Assembly: GCA_964587515.1 (NCBI GenBank)
Contig: CAZPMO010000018.1
Coordinates: 1 to 43,794, forward strand
Source: CAZPMO01 sp964587515
Lineage (GTDB): Bacteria > Pseudomonadota > Alphaproteobacteria > MPNO01
Reading direction: 5' to 3'
Length of the DNA stretch: 43,794 nt
Shown here: one piece after another, positions 34,162 to 43,133 of the stretch
Position numbering within the stretch: position 1 is the first letter of the stretch
Layout of the letters: each line of letters starts with the position of its first letter
Program-made: the position numbers and the translations under genes
The notes under the pieces: generated by a model
What the model was told of the DNA's origin: nothing
The model's database searches: none
What the model saw: the letters and a program-made list of their open reading frames with translations, nothing else

Positions 34162-35769
34162 TCACATGCGGAAGACGCCGAATTTGGTCTTTTCGATCGG
34201 CGCGTTGAGGGCGGCGGAGATCGAAAGACCGAGCACGTTGCGGGTCTCGCCTGGCTCGATCACGCCGTCGTCCCACAGTCGCGCGCTCGCATAAAACGGA
34301 TGGCCCTGGGTCTCGTACTGATCGCGGATCGGCGCCTTGAAGGCGTCCTCTTCGTCGGTGGGCCAGTTGCCGCCGCCGGCTTCGATGGCGTCGCGGCGGA
34401 TCTGGGCCAGTACATTGGCCGCCTGTTCGCCGCCCATCACCGAGATGCGCGCATTGGGCCACATATACAAAAATCGTGGCGCGTAGGCGCGCCCGCACAT
34501 GCCGTAATTACCGGCTCCGAAGCTGCCCCCGATGATCACGGTGAATTTGGGCACGCGCGCGCAGGCAACGGCGGTCACCATTTTCGCGCCGTCCTTGGCG
34601 ATGCCGCCCGCTTCGTATTTCTGGCCGACCATGAAGCCGGTGATGTTCTGCAGGAACACCAGCGGGATGCCGCGCTGGCAACAGAGCTCGACGAAATGCG
34701 CGCCCTTCTGCGCCGATTCCGAGAACAGAATGCCGTTATTGGCGAGAATGCCCACCGGATAGCCGAAAATGCGCGCGAAACCGCAGACCAGCGTGGTCCC
34801 ATAGAGGGATTTGAACTCGTCGAAGACGCTGCCGTCGACAATGCGCGCGATCACTTCGCGCGCATCATAGGGTTTGCGGTAATCGGCCGGAACGACGCCG
34901 TTGATTTCCGCGGTGTCATAGGCCGGCGCCTCCGGCTCGCGAATATCGAGGTCGACGCGCTTGACGCGGTTCAGATTGGCGACGATGCGCCGTACCGTGG
35001 CGAGCGCATGGGCATCGTCCTCGGCATAGTGATCGGTGACGCCCGAGACGCGGGAATGCACGTCGGCGCCGCCGAGATCCTCGGCGGTCACCACCTCGCC
35101 GGTCGCGGCCTTCACCAGCGGCGGCCCGGCCAGGAAGATGGTGCCCTGCTCCTTTACGATGACCGCTTCGTCCGACATCGCCGGCACATAGGCGCCGCCC
35201 GCGGTGCAGGAACCCATCACGGCCGCGATTTGCGGGATGCCGGCGGCCGACAGGTTCGCCTGGTTATAGAAAATGCGCCCGAAATGGTCGCGGTCGGGAA
35301 ACACCTGGTCCTGCATGGGTAGATTGGCGCCGCCGGAATCCACCAGATAAACGCAGGGCATGTTGTTTTCGCGCGCGATCTCCTGGGCGCGGACATGTTT
35401 CTTCACGGTCAACGGATAATAGCTGCCGCCCTTCACCGTCGCGTCGTTGGCCACGATCACGCATTCGCGGCCTTCGACCGGGCCGATGCCGGTAATGATG
35501 CCGGCGGACGGCACGTCGTCGTCATAGACGCCGTGGGCGGCAAGCTGGGAAAGCTCCAGGAAGGGCGCGCCGGGATCGATCAGTCCGTCGATGCGCGCGC
35601 GCGGCAGCATTTTGCCGCGCGCCACGTGTCGTTCGCGCGCTTTTTCGCCGCCGCCCTCGCGGACCGTCGCGCCGAGCGTCCGCAGTTCAGCTACCGCCTC
35701 GGCCATCGCCTCGGCATTCGCCTTGAATTCGTCGGCGCGTGTGTCGATCTGGGATTTGATCGGCGGCAT
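34162..35769 (-). CDS. mccB: Acyl-CoA carboxylase beta subunit (methylcrotonyl-CoA carboxylase type)
   Basis: A 535-residue carboxyltransferase with N and C halves of the crotonase-like fold. Marks include LVDSGGANLPMQDQVFPDRDHFGRIF, GSCTAGGAYVPAMSDE, and LFLQNITGFMVGQKYEAGGIAK with GGSFGAGNYGMCGRAYAPRF, which are characteristic of MccB. The ARERHVARGKMLPRARIDGLIDPG opening is standard. It transfers CO2 from carboxybiotin to the acyl-CoA. It follows the dehydrogenase by 4 nt and precedes mccA by 10 nt, forming a compact operon. Confidence 0.94.
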   Translation of the reverse strand: MPPIKSQIDTRADEFKANAEAMAEAVAELRTLGATVREGGGEKARERHVARGKMLPRARIDGLIDPGAPFLELSQLAAHGVYDDDVPSAGIITGIGPVEGRECVIVANDATVKGGSYYPLTVKKHVRAQEIARENNMPCVYLVDSGGANLPMQDQVFPDRDHFGRIFYNQANLSAAGIPQIAAVMGSCTAGGAYVPAMSDEAVIVKEQGTIFLAGPPLVKAATGEVVTAEDLGGADVHSRVSGVTDHYAEDDAHALATVRRIVANLNRVKRVDLDIREPEAPAYDTAEINGVVPADYRKPYDAREVIARIVDGSVFDEFKSLYGTTLVCGFARIFGYPVGILANNGILFSESAQKGAHFVELCCQRGIPLVFLQNITGFMVGQKYEAGGIAKDGAKMVTAVACARVPKFTVIIGGSFGAGNYGMCGRAYAPRFLYMWPNARISVMGGEQAANVLAQIRRDAIEAGGGNWPTDEEDAFKAPIRDQYETQGHPFYASARLWDDGVIEPGETRNVLGLSISAALNAPIEKTKFGVFRM

Positions 35770-35773
35770 AGCC

Positions 35774-36946
35774 TCAGGCCGATTCCTTGAACAGTTCGCG
35801 GCCGATCAGCATGCGGCGTATTTCACTGGTGCCGGCGCCGATTTCGTACAGCTTCGCGTCGCGTAGCAGCCGACCGGTGGAATATTCGTTGATATAGCCG
35901 TTGCCGCCGAGAATCTGAATGGCGTCGAGCGCCATCTGTGTCGCCTTCTCGGCTGAATAGAGAATCGCGCCCGCGGCGTCCTTGCGCGTGGTCTGGCCCC
36001 GGTCGCACGCCTTCGCGACGGCGTAGACGTATGATTTGCAGGCGTTCATCGTGGTGTAAATATCGGCGAGCTTGCCCTGGATAAGCTGGAATTCGCCGAT
36101 CGGCTGGCCGAACTGCTCGCGCTGATGAACATAGGGCACGACCTCGTCGAGGCAGGCCTGCATGATGCCGAGCGGTCCGCCCGAGAGCACCGCGCGTTCG
36201 TAATCGAGCCCGCTCATCAGCACCTCGACGCCGCCATCGACGCGGCCCAGCACATTTTCCGCCGGCACTTCGCAATCGGTGAACACCAGTTCGCAGGTGT
36301 TGGAGCCGCGCATGCCCATCTTGTCGAGCTTCTGCGCTGTCGAAAAACCCGTAAAGCTCTTTTCGATCAGGAAGGCGGTGATGCCGCGCGAATTGGCGTC
36401 GGGGTTGGTCTTGGCGTAAACCACCAGCGTATCGGCGTCGGGCCCGTTGGTGATCCACATCTTGGTGCCGTTTAGGATATACCGGTCGCCCTTCTTATCG
36501 GCGCGCGTGCGCATGGAGACCACATCGGAACCGGCGCCGGGCTCGCTCATGGCCAGCGCGCCCACATGCTCGCCGGAAATCAGTTTGGCCAGATATTTCG
36601 CCTTTTGTTCGTCCGAGCCGTTGCGGTGTATCTGGTTCACGCAAAGGTTCGAATGCGCGCCATAGCTCAGGCCTACCGAGGCCGACGCGCGGCTTATTTC
36701 CTCCATCGCGATCACGTGTTCGAGATAGCCCATGCCGGCGCCGCCGAATTCCTCGCCGACGGTGATGCCGAGCACACCGAGATCGCCCATCTTCCGCCAC
36801 AAATCGGCGGGGAATTCGTTGTCGCGATCGATATCGCCGGCGCGCGGCGCGATCTCGCCCTCGGAAAAATCGGCGACCGAGTCCCGCAGCAAGTCGGCGG
36901 TTTCGCCCAGATCGAAATCCAGGCTCGGATAAACGTTCCGCAGCAT
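35774..36946 (-). CDS. ivd: Isovaleryl-CoA dehydrogenase
   Basis: A 390-residue FAD acyl-CoA dehydrogenase that oxidises isovaleryl-CoA in leucine catabolism, passing electrons to ETF. The catalytic base is Glu250 in GLDYERAVLSGGPLGIMQ, the position characteristic of isovaleryl-CoA dehydrogenase rather than of short-chain types. FAD contacts are AMSEPGAGSD, MWITNGPDADTLVVYAKT, and QILGGNGYINEYSTGRLLRD. The start at 36946 (MLRNVYPSLDFDL) is chosen because an upstream open frame lacks family residues and runs into the divergent gene. It is first in the minus-strand operon with mccB and mccA. Confidence 0.94.
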   Translation of the reverse strand: MLRNVYPSLDFDLGETADLLRDSVADFSEGEIAPRAGDIDRDNEFPADLWRKMGDLGVLGITVGEEFGGAGMGYLEHVIAMEEISRASASVGLSYGAHSNLCVNQIHRNGSDEQKAKYLAKLISGEHVGALAMSEPGAGSDVVSMRTRADKKGDRYILNGTKMWITNGPDADTLVVYAKTNPDANSRGITAFLIEKSFTGFSTAQKLDKMGMRGSNTCELVFTDCEVPAENVLGRVDGGVEVLMSGLDYERAVLSGGPLGIMQACLDEVVPYVHQREQFGQPIGEFQLIQGKLADIYTTMNACKSYVYAVAKACDRGQTTRKDAAGAILYSAEKATQMALDAIQILGGNGYINEYSTGRLLRDAKLYEIGAGTSEIRRMLIGRELFKESA

Positions 36947-36978
36947 TGTGCCAGCCCCCGGCCAATATCCAGCGCGCG

Positions 36979-36998
36979 CGCCGCGGCGGACCGCGGCG
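36979..36998. repeat. 8-bp perfect inverted repeat between divergent operons
   Basis: CGCCGCGG (36979-36986) and CCGCGGCG (36991-36998) with a 4-nt spacer, in the 138 nt between the isovaleryl-CoA dehydrogenase start and the first amidohydrolase. The symmetry would suit an operator shared by two divergent units, or a leader hairpin for the minus-strand operon. It is GC-only and in a GC-rich genome, so chance occurrence is possible. Confidence 0.3.
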
Positions 36999-37084
36999 AA
37001 TATAAAGAAATGGGGATTCCACGGCGCGCGCTCAAGGTCATGTGTTATCATCCGTTGCAAAAGAGCCACAGGGAAGAAACCACC

Positions 37085-38137
37085 ATGCCCAGCATCGACG
37101 CCGACGCGCACGTCCTCGAAAGTCCGCAAACCTGGTCCTATCTGGAGGAATCGGAAAAGCACCTTCTGCCGATGATCGTAAGCCAGAGTTTCGGCAATGA
37201 ACGCCGGAATCGGTCGGGCGTCGTGATGCGCGATTTCTGGGCCGTCGATGGCGGCATGCATCTGAAGGATTTAAACGTGGGCGAGGATGCGCCCCGGGAG
37301 TCGCGCGAAATGGAGGATGTCGGCGCGCGGCTCGCCCATATGGACGAGCTCGACGTCGATATACAGGTGCTGTACCCGACCCTCTTCCTGCGGCCCGTGG
37401 CGCGCACGTTCCAAAGCGAGTATGCGCTCAGCCGAAGTTACAATCGCTGGCTTGCCGATATCTGGCGGCAGGGCAACGGCCGCCTGCGCTGGGTCGCCAA
37501 GGCGCCCCTGATGTCGCCGGCCGACAAAATCAGGGACGAATTGATGATCGCGAAGGATCACGGAGCCTGCGGGATATTCTTGCGCGGGTTGGAATGCGAA
37601 TTGCCGATCGCCGATGCTAAATTCTTTCCGCTCTATGAAATTGCCAGCGAGTTGGACTTGGCGGTCTGCGTCCATTCCGCCAACGGAAGTTTTACCCATC
37701 ACGGGTTTTTCGCTAGAGACACGACGTTCACGATGTTCAAGCTGGCCACTGTCGGGGCCTTTCATTCGCTGCTCGAGAAGGAAATTCCGGCAAAATTCCC
37801 CGATGTTCGCTGGGGCTTCGTCGAGATCAGCGCGCAATGGGTTCCCTATGTACTGATCGATTTGCGCGACCGTTTCCAACGGCGCGGTGAGGGCTTCGCC
37901 GAAAGTCCGCTGAAGACCAACAACATGTATGTGGCCTGCGAGGTCACGGATGACCTTCCTTACGTGCTGAAATATGCGGGCGAGGACAATCTGATGATCG
38001 GCACCGATTACGGTCATGACGACCACTCGTCCGAGCTCGATGCAATCCGCTTGCTGCGTAAGGATGACCGTATCAATGAAGCGGTTCGCCATAAGATTCT
38101 CGAAGAAAACGCAAAGGTTTTCTACGGGCTCACCTGA
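37085..38137 (+). CDS. COG2159-type amidohydrolase, copy 1
   Basis: A 350-residue metal-dependent hydrolase or decarboxylase of the amidohydrolase 2 (ACMSD/gamma-resorcylate decarboxylase-like) superfamily. The N-terminal metal motif is DADAHVLESP, a further histidine is in LAVCVHSANGSFTHHGFF, and the terminal aspartate is in LMIGTDYGHDD. The middle EMEDVGARLAHMDELDVDIQVL is a TIM-barrel helix-strand unit common in the group. Activity on an aromatic acid or a lactone is typical of relatives; the substrate is unknown. GGGAAG about 10 nt before the ATG is the likely ribosome site. It is the upstream member of a tandem pair. Confidence 0.85.
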   Translation: MPSIDADAHVLESPQTWSYLEESEKHLLPMIVSQSFGNERRNRSGVVMRDFWAVDGGMHLKDLNVGEDAPRESREMEDVGARLAHMDELDVDIQVLYPTLFLRPVARTFQSEYALSRSYNRWLADIWRQGNGRLRWVAKAPLMSPADKIRDELMIAKDHGACGIFLRGLECELPIADAKFFPLYEIASELDLAVCVHSANGSFTHHGFFARDTTFTMFKLATVGAFHSLLEKEIPAKFPDVRWGFVEISAQWVPYVLIDLRDRFQRRGEGFAESPLKTNNMYVACEVTDDLPYVLKYAGEDNLMIGTDYGHDDHSSELDAIRLLRKDDRINEAVRHKILEENAKVFYGLT

Positions 38138-38193
38138 CCGGATTCGGGCGGCCGCCACCGCGGATGCAAATGAGCCACAAGGGAGTAACCGCG

Positions 38194-39246
38194 ATGCCAA
38201 ACATCGACGCCGACGCGCACGTCCTCGAAAGCCCGCAAACCTGGTCCTATCTGGAGGATTCGGAAAAGCACCTTCTGCCGATGATCGTGAGCCAGAGTTT
38301 CGGCAACGAACGGCGGAACCGGGCTGGCGTCGTGATGCGCGACTTCTGGGCTGTCGACGGCGGCATGCATCTGAAGGATTCCAATGTGGGCGAGGACGCG
38401 CCCAGGGAGTCGCGCGAAATGGAGGATGTCGGCGCTCGGCTCGCCCATATGGACGAACTCGGCGTCGATATACAGGTGCTCTATCCGACCCTGTTTCTGC
38501 GCCCGGTCACCCGGACCATTGAAAGCGAGTATGCGCTGTGCCGCAGCTATAACCGCTGGCTCGCCGATATCTGGCGCCAAGGCGATGGCCGTCTGCGCTG
38601 GGTCGCGAAGCCGCCGTTGATGTCGCCGGCGGATAAGATCAGGGACGAGTTGATCTTCGCGAAGGAGCACGGCGCCTGCGGGATTTTCATGCGTGGGCTC
38701 GAATGCGAATTACCCTTGGCGGATGCGAATTTCTTCCCGCTCTATGAAATCGCCAGCGAACTCGACCTTGCGGTTTGCGTCCATTCCGCCAACGGCAGTT
38801 TCACCCATCACGGTTTTTTCGTTCGCGATACGACCTTCACCATGTTCAAGCTGGCCACCGTCGGCGCCTTTCACTCACTGCTCGAGAAGGAAGTTCCGGC
38901 TAAATTCCCCGATGTTCGCTGGGCCTTCGTCGAGGTCAGCGCGCAATGGATTCCCTACGTACTGGTTGATTTGCACGACCGGTTCCGCCGGCTCGGTGAG
39001 GAATTTGCCGAAAGCCCGCTCAAGACCAACAACATGTATGTCGCCTGCGAGGTCACTGATGATCTTCCTTATGTGCTGAAATATGCCGGCGAGGACAATC
39101 TGATGATCGGTACGGATTACGGCCATAACGACCCGTCGTCCGAACTCAATGCGATCCGCATGCTGCGGAAGGACGAGCGGATCGACGATACGGTCCGTCA
39201 GAAAATTCTAGAAGACAACGCGAAAGTTTTATACGGGCTAACCTGA
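38194..39246 (+). CDS. COG2159-type amidohydrolase, copy 2
   Basis: Near-duplicate of the preceding gene with the same metal motifs (DADAHVLESP, VCVHSANGSFTHHG, GTDYGHND). Changes relative to copy 1 are mostly conservative and spread over the chain, with a cluster around residues 253-270 (VLVDLHDRFRRLGEEF against VLIDLRDRFQRRGEGF). Near the metal aspartate, copy 1 HDDHSSELD becomes HNDPSSELN, which could alter substrate contacts. Start 38194 is set by homology to copy 1; a start 30 nt upstream is in frame but lies in the duplicated leader. It ends 6 nt from the convergent CoA ligase. Confidence 0.85.
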   Translation: MPNIDADAHVLESPQTWSYLEDSEKHLLPMIVSQSFGNERRNRAGVVMRDFWAVDGGMHLKDSNVGEDAPRESREMEDVGARLAHMDELGVDIQVLYPTLFLRPVTRTIESEYALCRSYNRWLADIWRQGDGRLRWVAKPPLMSPADKIRDELIFAKEHGACGIFMRGLECELPLADANFFPLYEIASELDLAVCVHSANGSFTHHGFFVRDTTFTMFKLATVGAFHSLLEKEVPAKFPDVRWAFVEVSAQWIPYVLVDLHDRFRRLGEEFAESPLKTNNMYVACEVTDDLPYVLKYAGEDNLMIGTDYGHNDPSSELNAIRMLRKDERIDDTVRQKILEDNAKVLYGLT

Positions 39247-39252
39247 TCGGTT

Positions 39253-40881
39253 TCAGGCGGTCGGTAGCGTGTAGTCCTTGAAATCGTCGCGCAGCTTTAT
39301 TTTCAGTAATTTGCCGGTCGCTGTATGGGGCAGTTCATCGACGAAGACCACATCGTCGGGCACCCACCATTTCGCGACCTTGCCCTCGTAAAACGCGAGC
39401 ATATCCTCGCGCGTGAGGTTGCTGCCCTCGCGGCGGATGATCAGCAGCAGGGGACGTTCGTCCCATTTGGGGTGGGCGACGCCGATGGAAGCCGCTTCGG
39501 CAACCTCCGGGTGGCCGACCGCAATATTCTCGAGCTCGATCGAACTGATCCATTCGCCGCCCGACTTGATGACGTCCTTACTGCGATCGGTGACCTGCAT
39601 GTAGCCGTCCGCGTCGATGGTCGCGACGTCGCCGGTCGCGAACCAGCCGTCGGAATCATGGACGTCGGAAGCCGGTTCGTTGAAATAGGCGTTGCAAACG
39701 CAGGACCCGCGCACTTTCAGCGTCCCGAATGCGACGCCGTCATTGGGTAGGGTATTGTCGTCGTCATCGACGATTTTCATCTCGACGCCATAAATGGCGC
39801 CGCCCTGTTTCACCTGACGGTCATAGCTCTGCTGGGTGGTTTCATTTTCCATCCCGCCCTTCGCCGTGTTGGTGGTGCCGATCGGCGACATCTCCGTCAT
39901 GCCCCAGGCATGCAGGATCTCTGTATCGTATTTCTCGTTGAATTCCTCGACCATCGAGCGCGGCGTGGCCGATCCGCCGATGGCGATGCGCTTCATCGAA
40001 TCGATGCGTTTGCCTGAACCGTCCAGATATTGCAGCAGCCCCAGCCACACCGTGGGAACGCCGGCCGAGACGGTCACGCCTTCATTCTCCATCAGGCTCT
40101 GAATGGTTTCGCCGTCCATGTTCGGTCCGGGAAAGACCAGTTTGGCGCCGGTCATGGGGGCGGCATAGGGAATACCCCAGGCGTTCACATGAAACATGGG
40201 CACCACCGGAAGCACCACGTCCCGCGCCGACAAGTTGAAACAGTCGGGCAGGGCGGCCCGAAAGGTGTGCAGAAGGGTCGAGCGATGGCTGTAAAGAACG
40301 CCTTTGGGGTTGCCCGTGGTGCCGGAGCTGTAACAAAGCGAGGACGCGGTGGCTTCGTCGAATTCCGGCCATGTGTAATCGTCGGATTCCTTCCCCAGCA
40401 GCGTTTCGTAACAGACCACGTTGGGCAGGCTGGTCTCCGGCATATGGGCTTCATCGGTCATGATGATGATGGAGCCGACCTTGCCAAGCTTGTCAGCGAT
40501 TCCTTCAAGCACCGGCACGAAGGACAGATCGGCAAAAATGCAGCGATCCTCGGCATGGTCGAGGATGTATGAGATCTGTCCCGGGAACAGGCGCGGGTTC
40601 ACCGTGTGACAGATCGCCCCCATGCCCGACACCGCGTAATAAATCTCGAAATGGCGGTATGTATTCCAGGCGAGTGTCGCGCAGCGATCGCCTTCGCCGA
40701 TGCCGAGCGCCAGCAGCGCCCGCGCCAGTTGGCGTGAGCGTTTGTGCGCGTCACTGTAGGTGTAACGATGAATCCCGCCCTCGACCGCGTTGGTGACGAT
40801 CTCTGTTTTGCCGTGATTGTCGTCCGCATTCCTGATCAAGGACGAGATCAGAAGCTGCGTTCCCATCATCAGCCCTTCCAT
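39253..40881 (-). CDS. Fatty-acid/medium-chain-type acyl-CoA ligase (AMP-forming)
   Basis: A 542-residue adenylate-forming ligase. The P-loop is LCYSSGTTGNPKGVLYSH, the AMP-binding A5 motif is ILHAWGMTEMSPIGT, and the hinge region is DGWFATGDVATIDADGYMQV with DRSKDVIKSGGEWISSIELE. The catalytic lysine is in PHTATGKLLKIKLRDDF at the C-terminus. The pattern is that of medium- to long-chain acyl-CoA synthetases (AlkK/DmdB-like group), and the exact acid is open. GGGAGG lies 7 nt before the ATG at 40881, though ATG codons at residues 5 and 6 are alternatives. Convergent with the second amidohydrolase, divergent from metY. Confidence 0.9.
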   Translation of the reverse strand: MEGLMMGTQLLISSLIRNADDNHGKTEIVTNAVEGGIHRYTYSDAHKRSRQLARALLALGIGEGDRCATLAWNTYRHFEIYYAVSGMGAICHTVNPRLFPGQISYILDHAEDRCIFADLSFVPVLEGIADKLGKVGSIIIMTDEAHMPETSLPNVVCYETLLGKESDDYTWPEFDEATASSLCYSSGTTGNPKGVLYSHRSTLLHTFRAALPDCFNLSARDVVLPVVPMFHVNAWGIPYAAPMTGAKLVFPGPNMDGETIQSLMENEGVTVSAGVPTVWLGLLQYLDGSGKRIDSMKRIAIGGSATPRSMVEEFNEKYDTEILHAWGMTEMSPIGTTNTAKGGMENETTQQSYDRQVKQGGAIYGVEMKIVDDDDNTLPNDGVAFGTLKVRGSCVCNAYFNEPASDVHDSDGWFATGDVATIDADGYMQVTDRSKDVIKSGGEWISSIELENIAVGHPEVAEAASIGVAHPKWDERPLLLIIRREGSNLTREDMLAFYEGKVAKWWVPDDVVFVDELPHTATGKLLKIKLRDDFKDYTLPTA

Positions 40882-41021
40882 CGGGCGTCCTCCCTTATCC
40901 GAATTCGTCCAGGGAGATTATCTTTGGCGCGGTGACGTGGCAACAATGCGCCTTGGTTATGTTCGCGGGCGGCGTTCCGGGGTAATCTGCGTCCGGGACC
41001 CAATCGCGAGACCGAAAGCAA

Positions 41022-42338
41022 ATGGTAGAGCCGAAGCTGCCGAAATTTGACACGCTGAGCCTGCATGCCGGGCAGCAGCCCGACCCGGTTACCGGCGCCC
41101 GCGCGGTGCCGATCTATCAGTCGACGTCTTACGTGTTTCCCGATACCGAATTCGCGGCGTCGCTGTTCAATCTGGAGCGCGCGGGCCATATCTATTCGCG
41201 CATATCGAATCCGACCAACGGCGTGCTGGAAGAACGGCTCGCCGCGCTCGAGGGCGGCGTCGGCGCGATCGCGACGGCCAGCGGACAGGCGGCGCTCCAC
41301 CTCGGGATCGCGACGCTGATGGGCGCCGGCGGGCACATCGTTTCGTCGGCCTCGATCTATGGCGGCAGCCACAACATGTTCACTCATACCCTGCCGCGCT
41401 TCGGGATCGAGACGAGTTTCGTCGATCCGCGCGATCCCAATGCGTTCGGCGATGCGATCCGCCCGGAGACACGCCTGATTTTTGGCGAGACGCTGGGCAA
41501 TCCCGGTCTGGAGATCATGGATTTGCCGGCCATTTCAGCGATCGCCCATGATGCGGGCATCCCAGTGATGATCGACAACACCTTCGCGACGCCCTTTCTG
41601 TTCCGACCCTTCGAGCACGGCGCCGATATCGTGATGCATTCGGTGACAAAATTTCTTGGCGGACACGGGATCGCCATTGGCGGCGCGCTGATCGACAGCG
41701 GCGCGTTCGATTGGGAGGGCTCGGGCAAATTCCCGACGCTGACCGAGCCCTATGCCGGCTATCACGGGCTCGATTTCGTCGAGGAGTTCGGACCCGCGGC
41801 ATTCATCATGCGGGCGCGGGCCGAGGGGTTGCGCGATTTCGGCGCCTGCATGAGCCCCGCCAACGCATTCTACCTGTTGCAGGGCGTCGAGACGCTGCCC
41901 GTGCGCATGGCGCGCCATGTGGAAAATGCGCGCGCCATCGTCAGTTACCTCGACGGTCACGATTCGGTGGAATGGGTGAGCTATCCGGAGCTTGCCAGCC
42001 ATCCCGATCACGCGCTGGCCGCGAAACTGCTGCCGCGCGGTTGCGGCGCGGTGTTCAGCTTCGGCATCAAGGGCGGCCGCGAGGTCGGACGCCGGTTTAT
42101 CGAACGGCTCGGCCTGTTTTCCCATCTCGCGAATGTCGGCGACGCGAAATCGCTGGTGATCCATCCGGCCAGCACGACGCATCAACAGATGGACGCCGAC
42201 GCGCTGGCCCAGGCGGGAATCGGCGAAGGGCTGGTGCGGCTCTCGGTCGGGCTCGAGGATATCGGCGATCTGACCGACGACCTCGACCAGGCGCTACGCG
42301 GCGCGGTACGCGATACAACGCCACGCGCGGCGGAGTAG
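41022..42338 (+). CDS. metY: O-acetylhomoserine aminocarboxypropyltransferase (sulfhydrylase), MetY type
   Basis: A 438-residue PLP enzyme of the Cys/Met-metabolism family. It makes homocysteine from O-acetylhomoserine and sulfide. Marks are FDTLSLHAGQQPDPVTGARAVPI at the N-terminus, YSRISNPTNGVLEERLAALEGG, and the PLP lysine Lys210 in MHSVTKFLGGHG. The longer segment YAGYHGLDFVEEFGPAAFI distinguishes MetY from the shorter MetB and MetZ. The C-terminal LVIHPASTTHQQMD and GLVRLSVGLEDIGDL are standard. It leads a plus-strand run with an alpha/beta hydrolase 6 nt downstream. Confidence 0.92.
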   Translation: MVEPKLPKFDTLSLHAGQQPDPVTGARAVPIYQSTSYVFPDTEFAASLFNLERAGHIYSRISNPTNGVLEERLAALEGGVGAIATASGQAALHLGIATLMGAGGHIVSSASIYGGSHNMFTHTLPRFGIETSFVDPRDPNAFGDAIRPETRLIFGETLGNPGLEIMDLPAISAIAHDAGIPVMIDNTFATPFLFRPFEHGADIVMHSVTKFLGGHGIAIGGALIDSGAFDWEGSGKFPTLTEPYAGYHGLDFVEEFGPAAFIMRARAEGLRDFGACMSPANAFYLLQGVETLPVRMARHVENARAIVSYLDGHDSVEWVSYPELASHPDHALAAKLLPRGCGAVFSFGIKGGREVGRRFIERLGLFSHLANVGDAKSLVIHPASTTHQQMDADALAQAGIGEGLVRLSVGLEDIGDLTDDLDQALRGAVRDTTPRAAE

Positions 42339-42344
42339 GCGAAC

Positions 42345-43133
42345 ATGGATCTCTCCGTCGACGGCCAGGCCGTATTCGCTTCAACAGGGGGGCGGGCGTT
42401 CGATCCTGCGTTGCCCGTCATTATCTTCATTCACGGGGCGGGCAATGACCATTCGGTGTGGCAGATGCCCGCCCGCCATTTCGCTTATCATGGCCGCTCG
42501 GTCCTCGCGGTGGACCTCCCCGGTCATGGCCGGTCGGGCGGTGCGCCGCTTAAAAGCCTCGGTGAAATCGCCGACTGGATCGGCCGCCTTATGGATGCCG
42601 CCGGGTTGGAAAAAGTCGCGCTGGTCGGGCACAGCATGGGGGGCATGATCGCGCTGGCGGCCGCGGCGGCGCTGGGCGAGCGCATCGTGGCGCTGGCGAT
42701 GCTGGGTGTCGCGACAAAAATCCCGGTTCATCCGGACTTGCTGGCGGCGGCGCGGCGCGACGACCATCTCGCCATCGACCTCATTACCTCTTGGGGATTC
42801 AGCGGCGCTTCGCAACTCGGCGGCAACCGGGTGCCCGGCCTGTGGATGACGGGCGGCGGCACGCGGCTTCTGGAAAAAATTCCTGATGGTGTGCTGGGCA
42901 ACGATCTTGCCGCCTGCGACGCCTTCGAGGACGCCAAGGAACAGGCCCAACGGGTTACCTGCCCGAGCCTTATCGTGCTGGGGTCGCGTGATATGATGAC
43001 GCCGCCCAAGGGCGGGCACGAGCTGGCGCAGGCCATGAAGGACGTTCAAATCGTGACCTTGGCCGAATGCGGCCACATGATGCTGAGCGAGCGACCCAAC
43101 GAGACCCTCGATGCGCTCAAGCAGGTGCTCTAG
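42345..43133 (+). CDS. Alpha/beta hydrolase
   Basis: A 262-residue alpha/beta-fold hydrolase. The catalytic triad can be read as Ser97 (LVGHSMGGMIA), Asp216 (VLGSRDMMTP) and His244 (LAECGHMMLSE). The oxyanion segment FIHGAGNDHSVW and DLPGHGRSGG are typical. Candidates are esterase, lactonase or C-C bond hydrolase; no substrate is evident. It overlaps the next gene's GTG by one base and follows metY by 6 nt, so the three are likely co-transcribed. No signal peptide, so a cytoplasmic enzyme. Confidence 0.87.
   Translation: MDLSVDGQAVFASTGGRAFDPALPVIIFIHGAGNDHSVWQMPARHFAYHGRSVLAVDLPGHGRSGGAPLKSLGEIADWIGRLMDAAGLEKVALVGHSMGGMIALAAAAALGERIVALAMLGVATKIPVHPDLLAAARRDDHLAIDLITSWGFSGASQLGGNRVPGLWMTGGGTRLLEKIPDGVLGNDLAACDAFEDAKEQAQRVTCPSLIVLGSRDMMTPPKGGHELAQAMKDVQIVTLAECGHMMLSERPNETLDALKQVL

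Larger units (their letters stand above)
37057..39246 (+). repeat. Tandem duplication of an amidohydrolase gene with its leader
   Basis: Unit 1 spans 37057-38137 and unit 2 spans 38166-39246, each 1081 nt, at a 1109-nt period. Both begin GCAAA.GAGCCACA exactly 28 nt before the ATG, so the duplication includes the ribosome-binding leader and not only the coding part. By hand alignment the two proteins are equal in length (350 aa) with about 38 differences, and no insertions or deletions. Confidence 0.9.

Noticed and set aside
36566..37084. N-terminal extension of the first amidohydrolase from an upstream in-frame start
   Set aside because: The extension is antisense to isovaleryl-CoA dehydrogenase, while the family and the duplicated second copy both start at the MP.IDADAH position.
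40926..40952. Stem GGCGC/GCGCC with an internal GGTGACGTGG upstream of metY, reminiscent of a SAM-II riboswitch
   Set aside because: The conserved SAM-II segments (GATTTG, CTTGCAGCCAC, GCTAAA) are not present, and the stem is only 5 bp. A covariance-model search of 40882-41021 would decide it.
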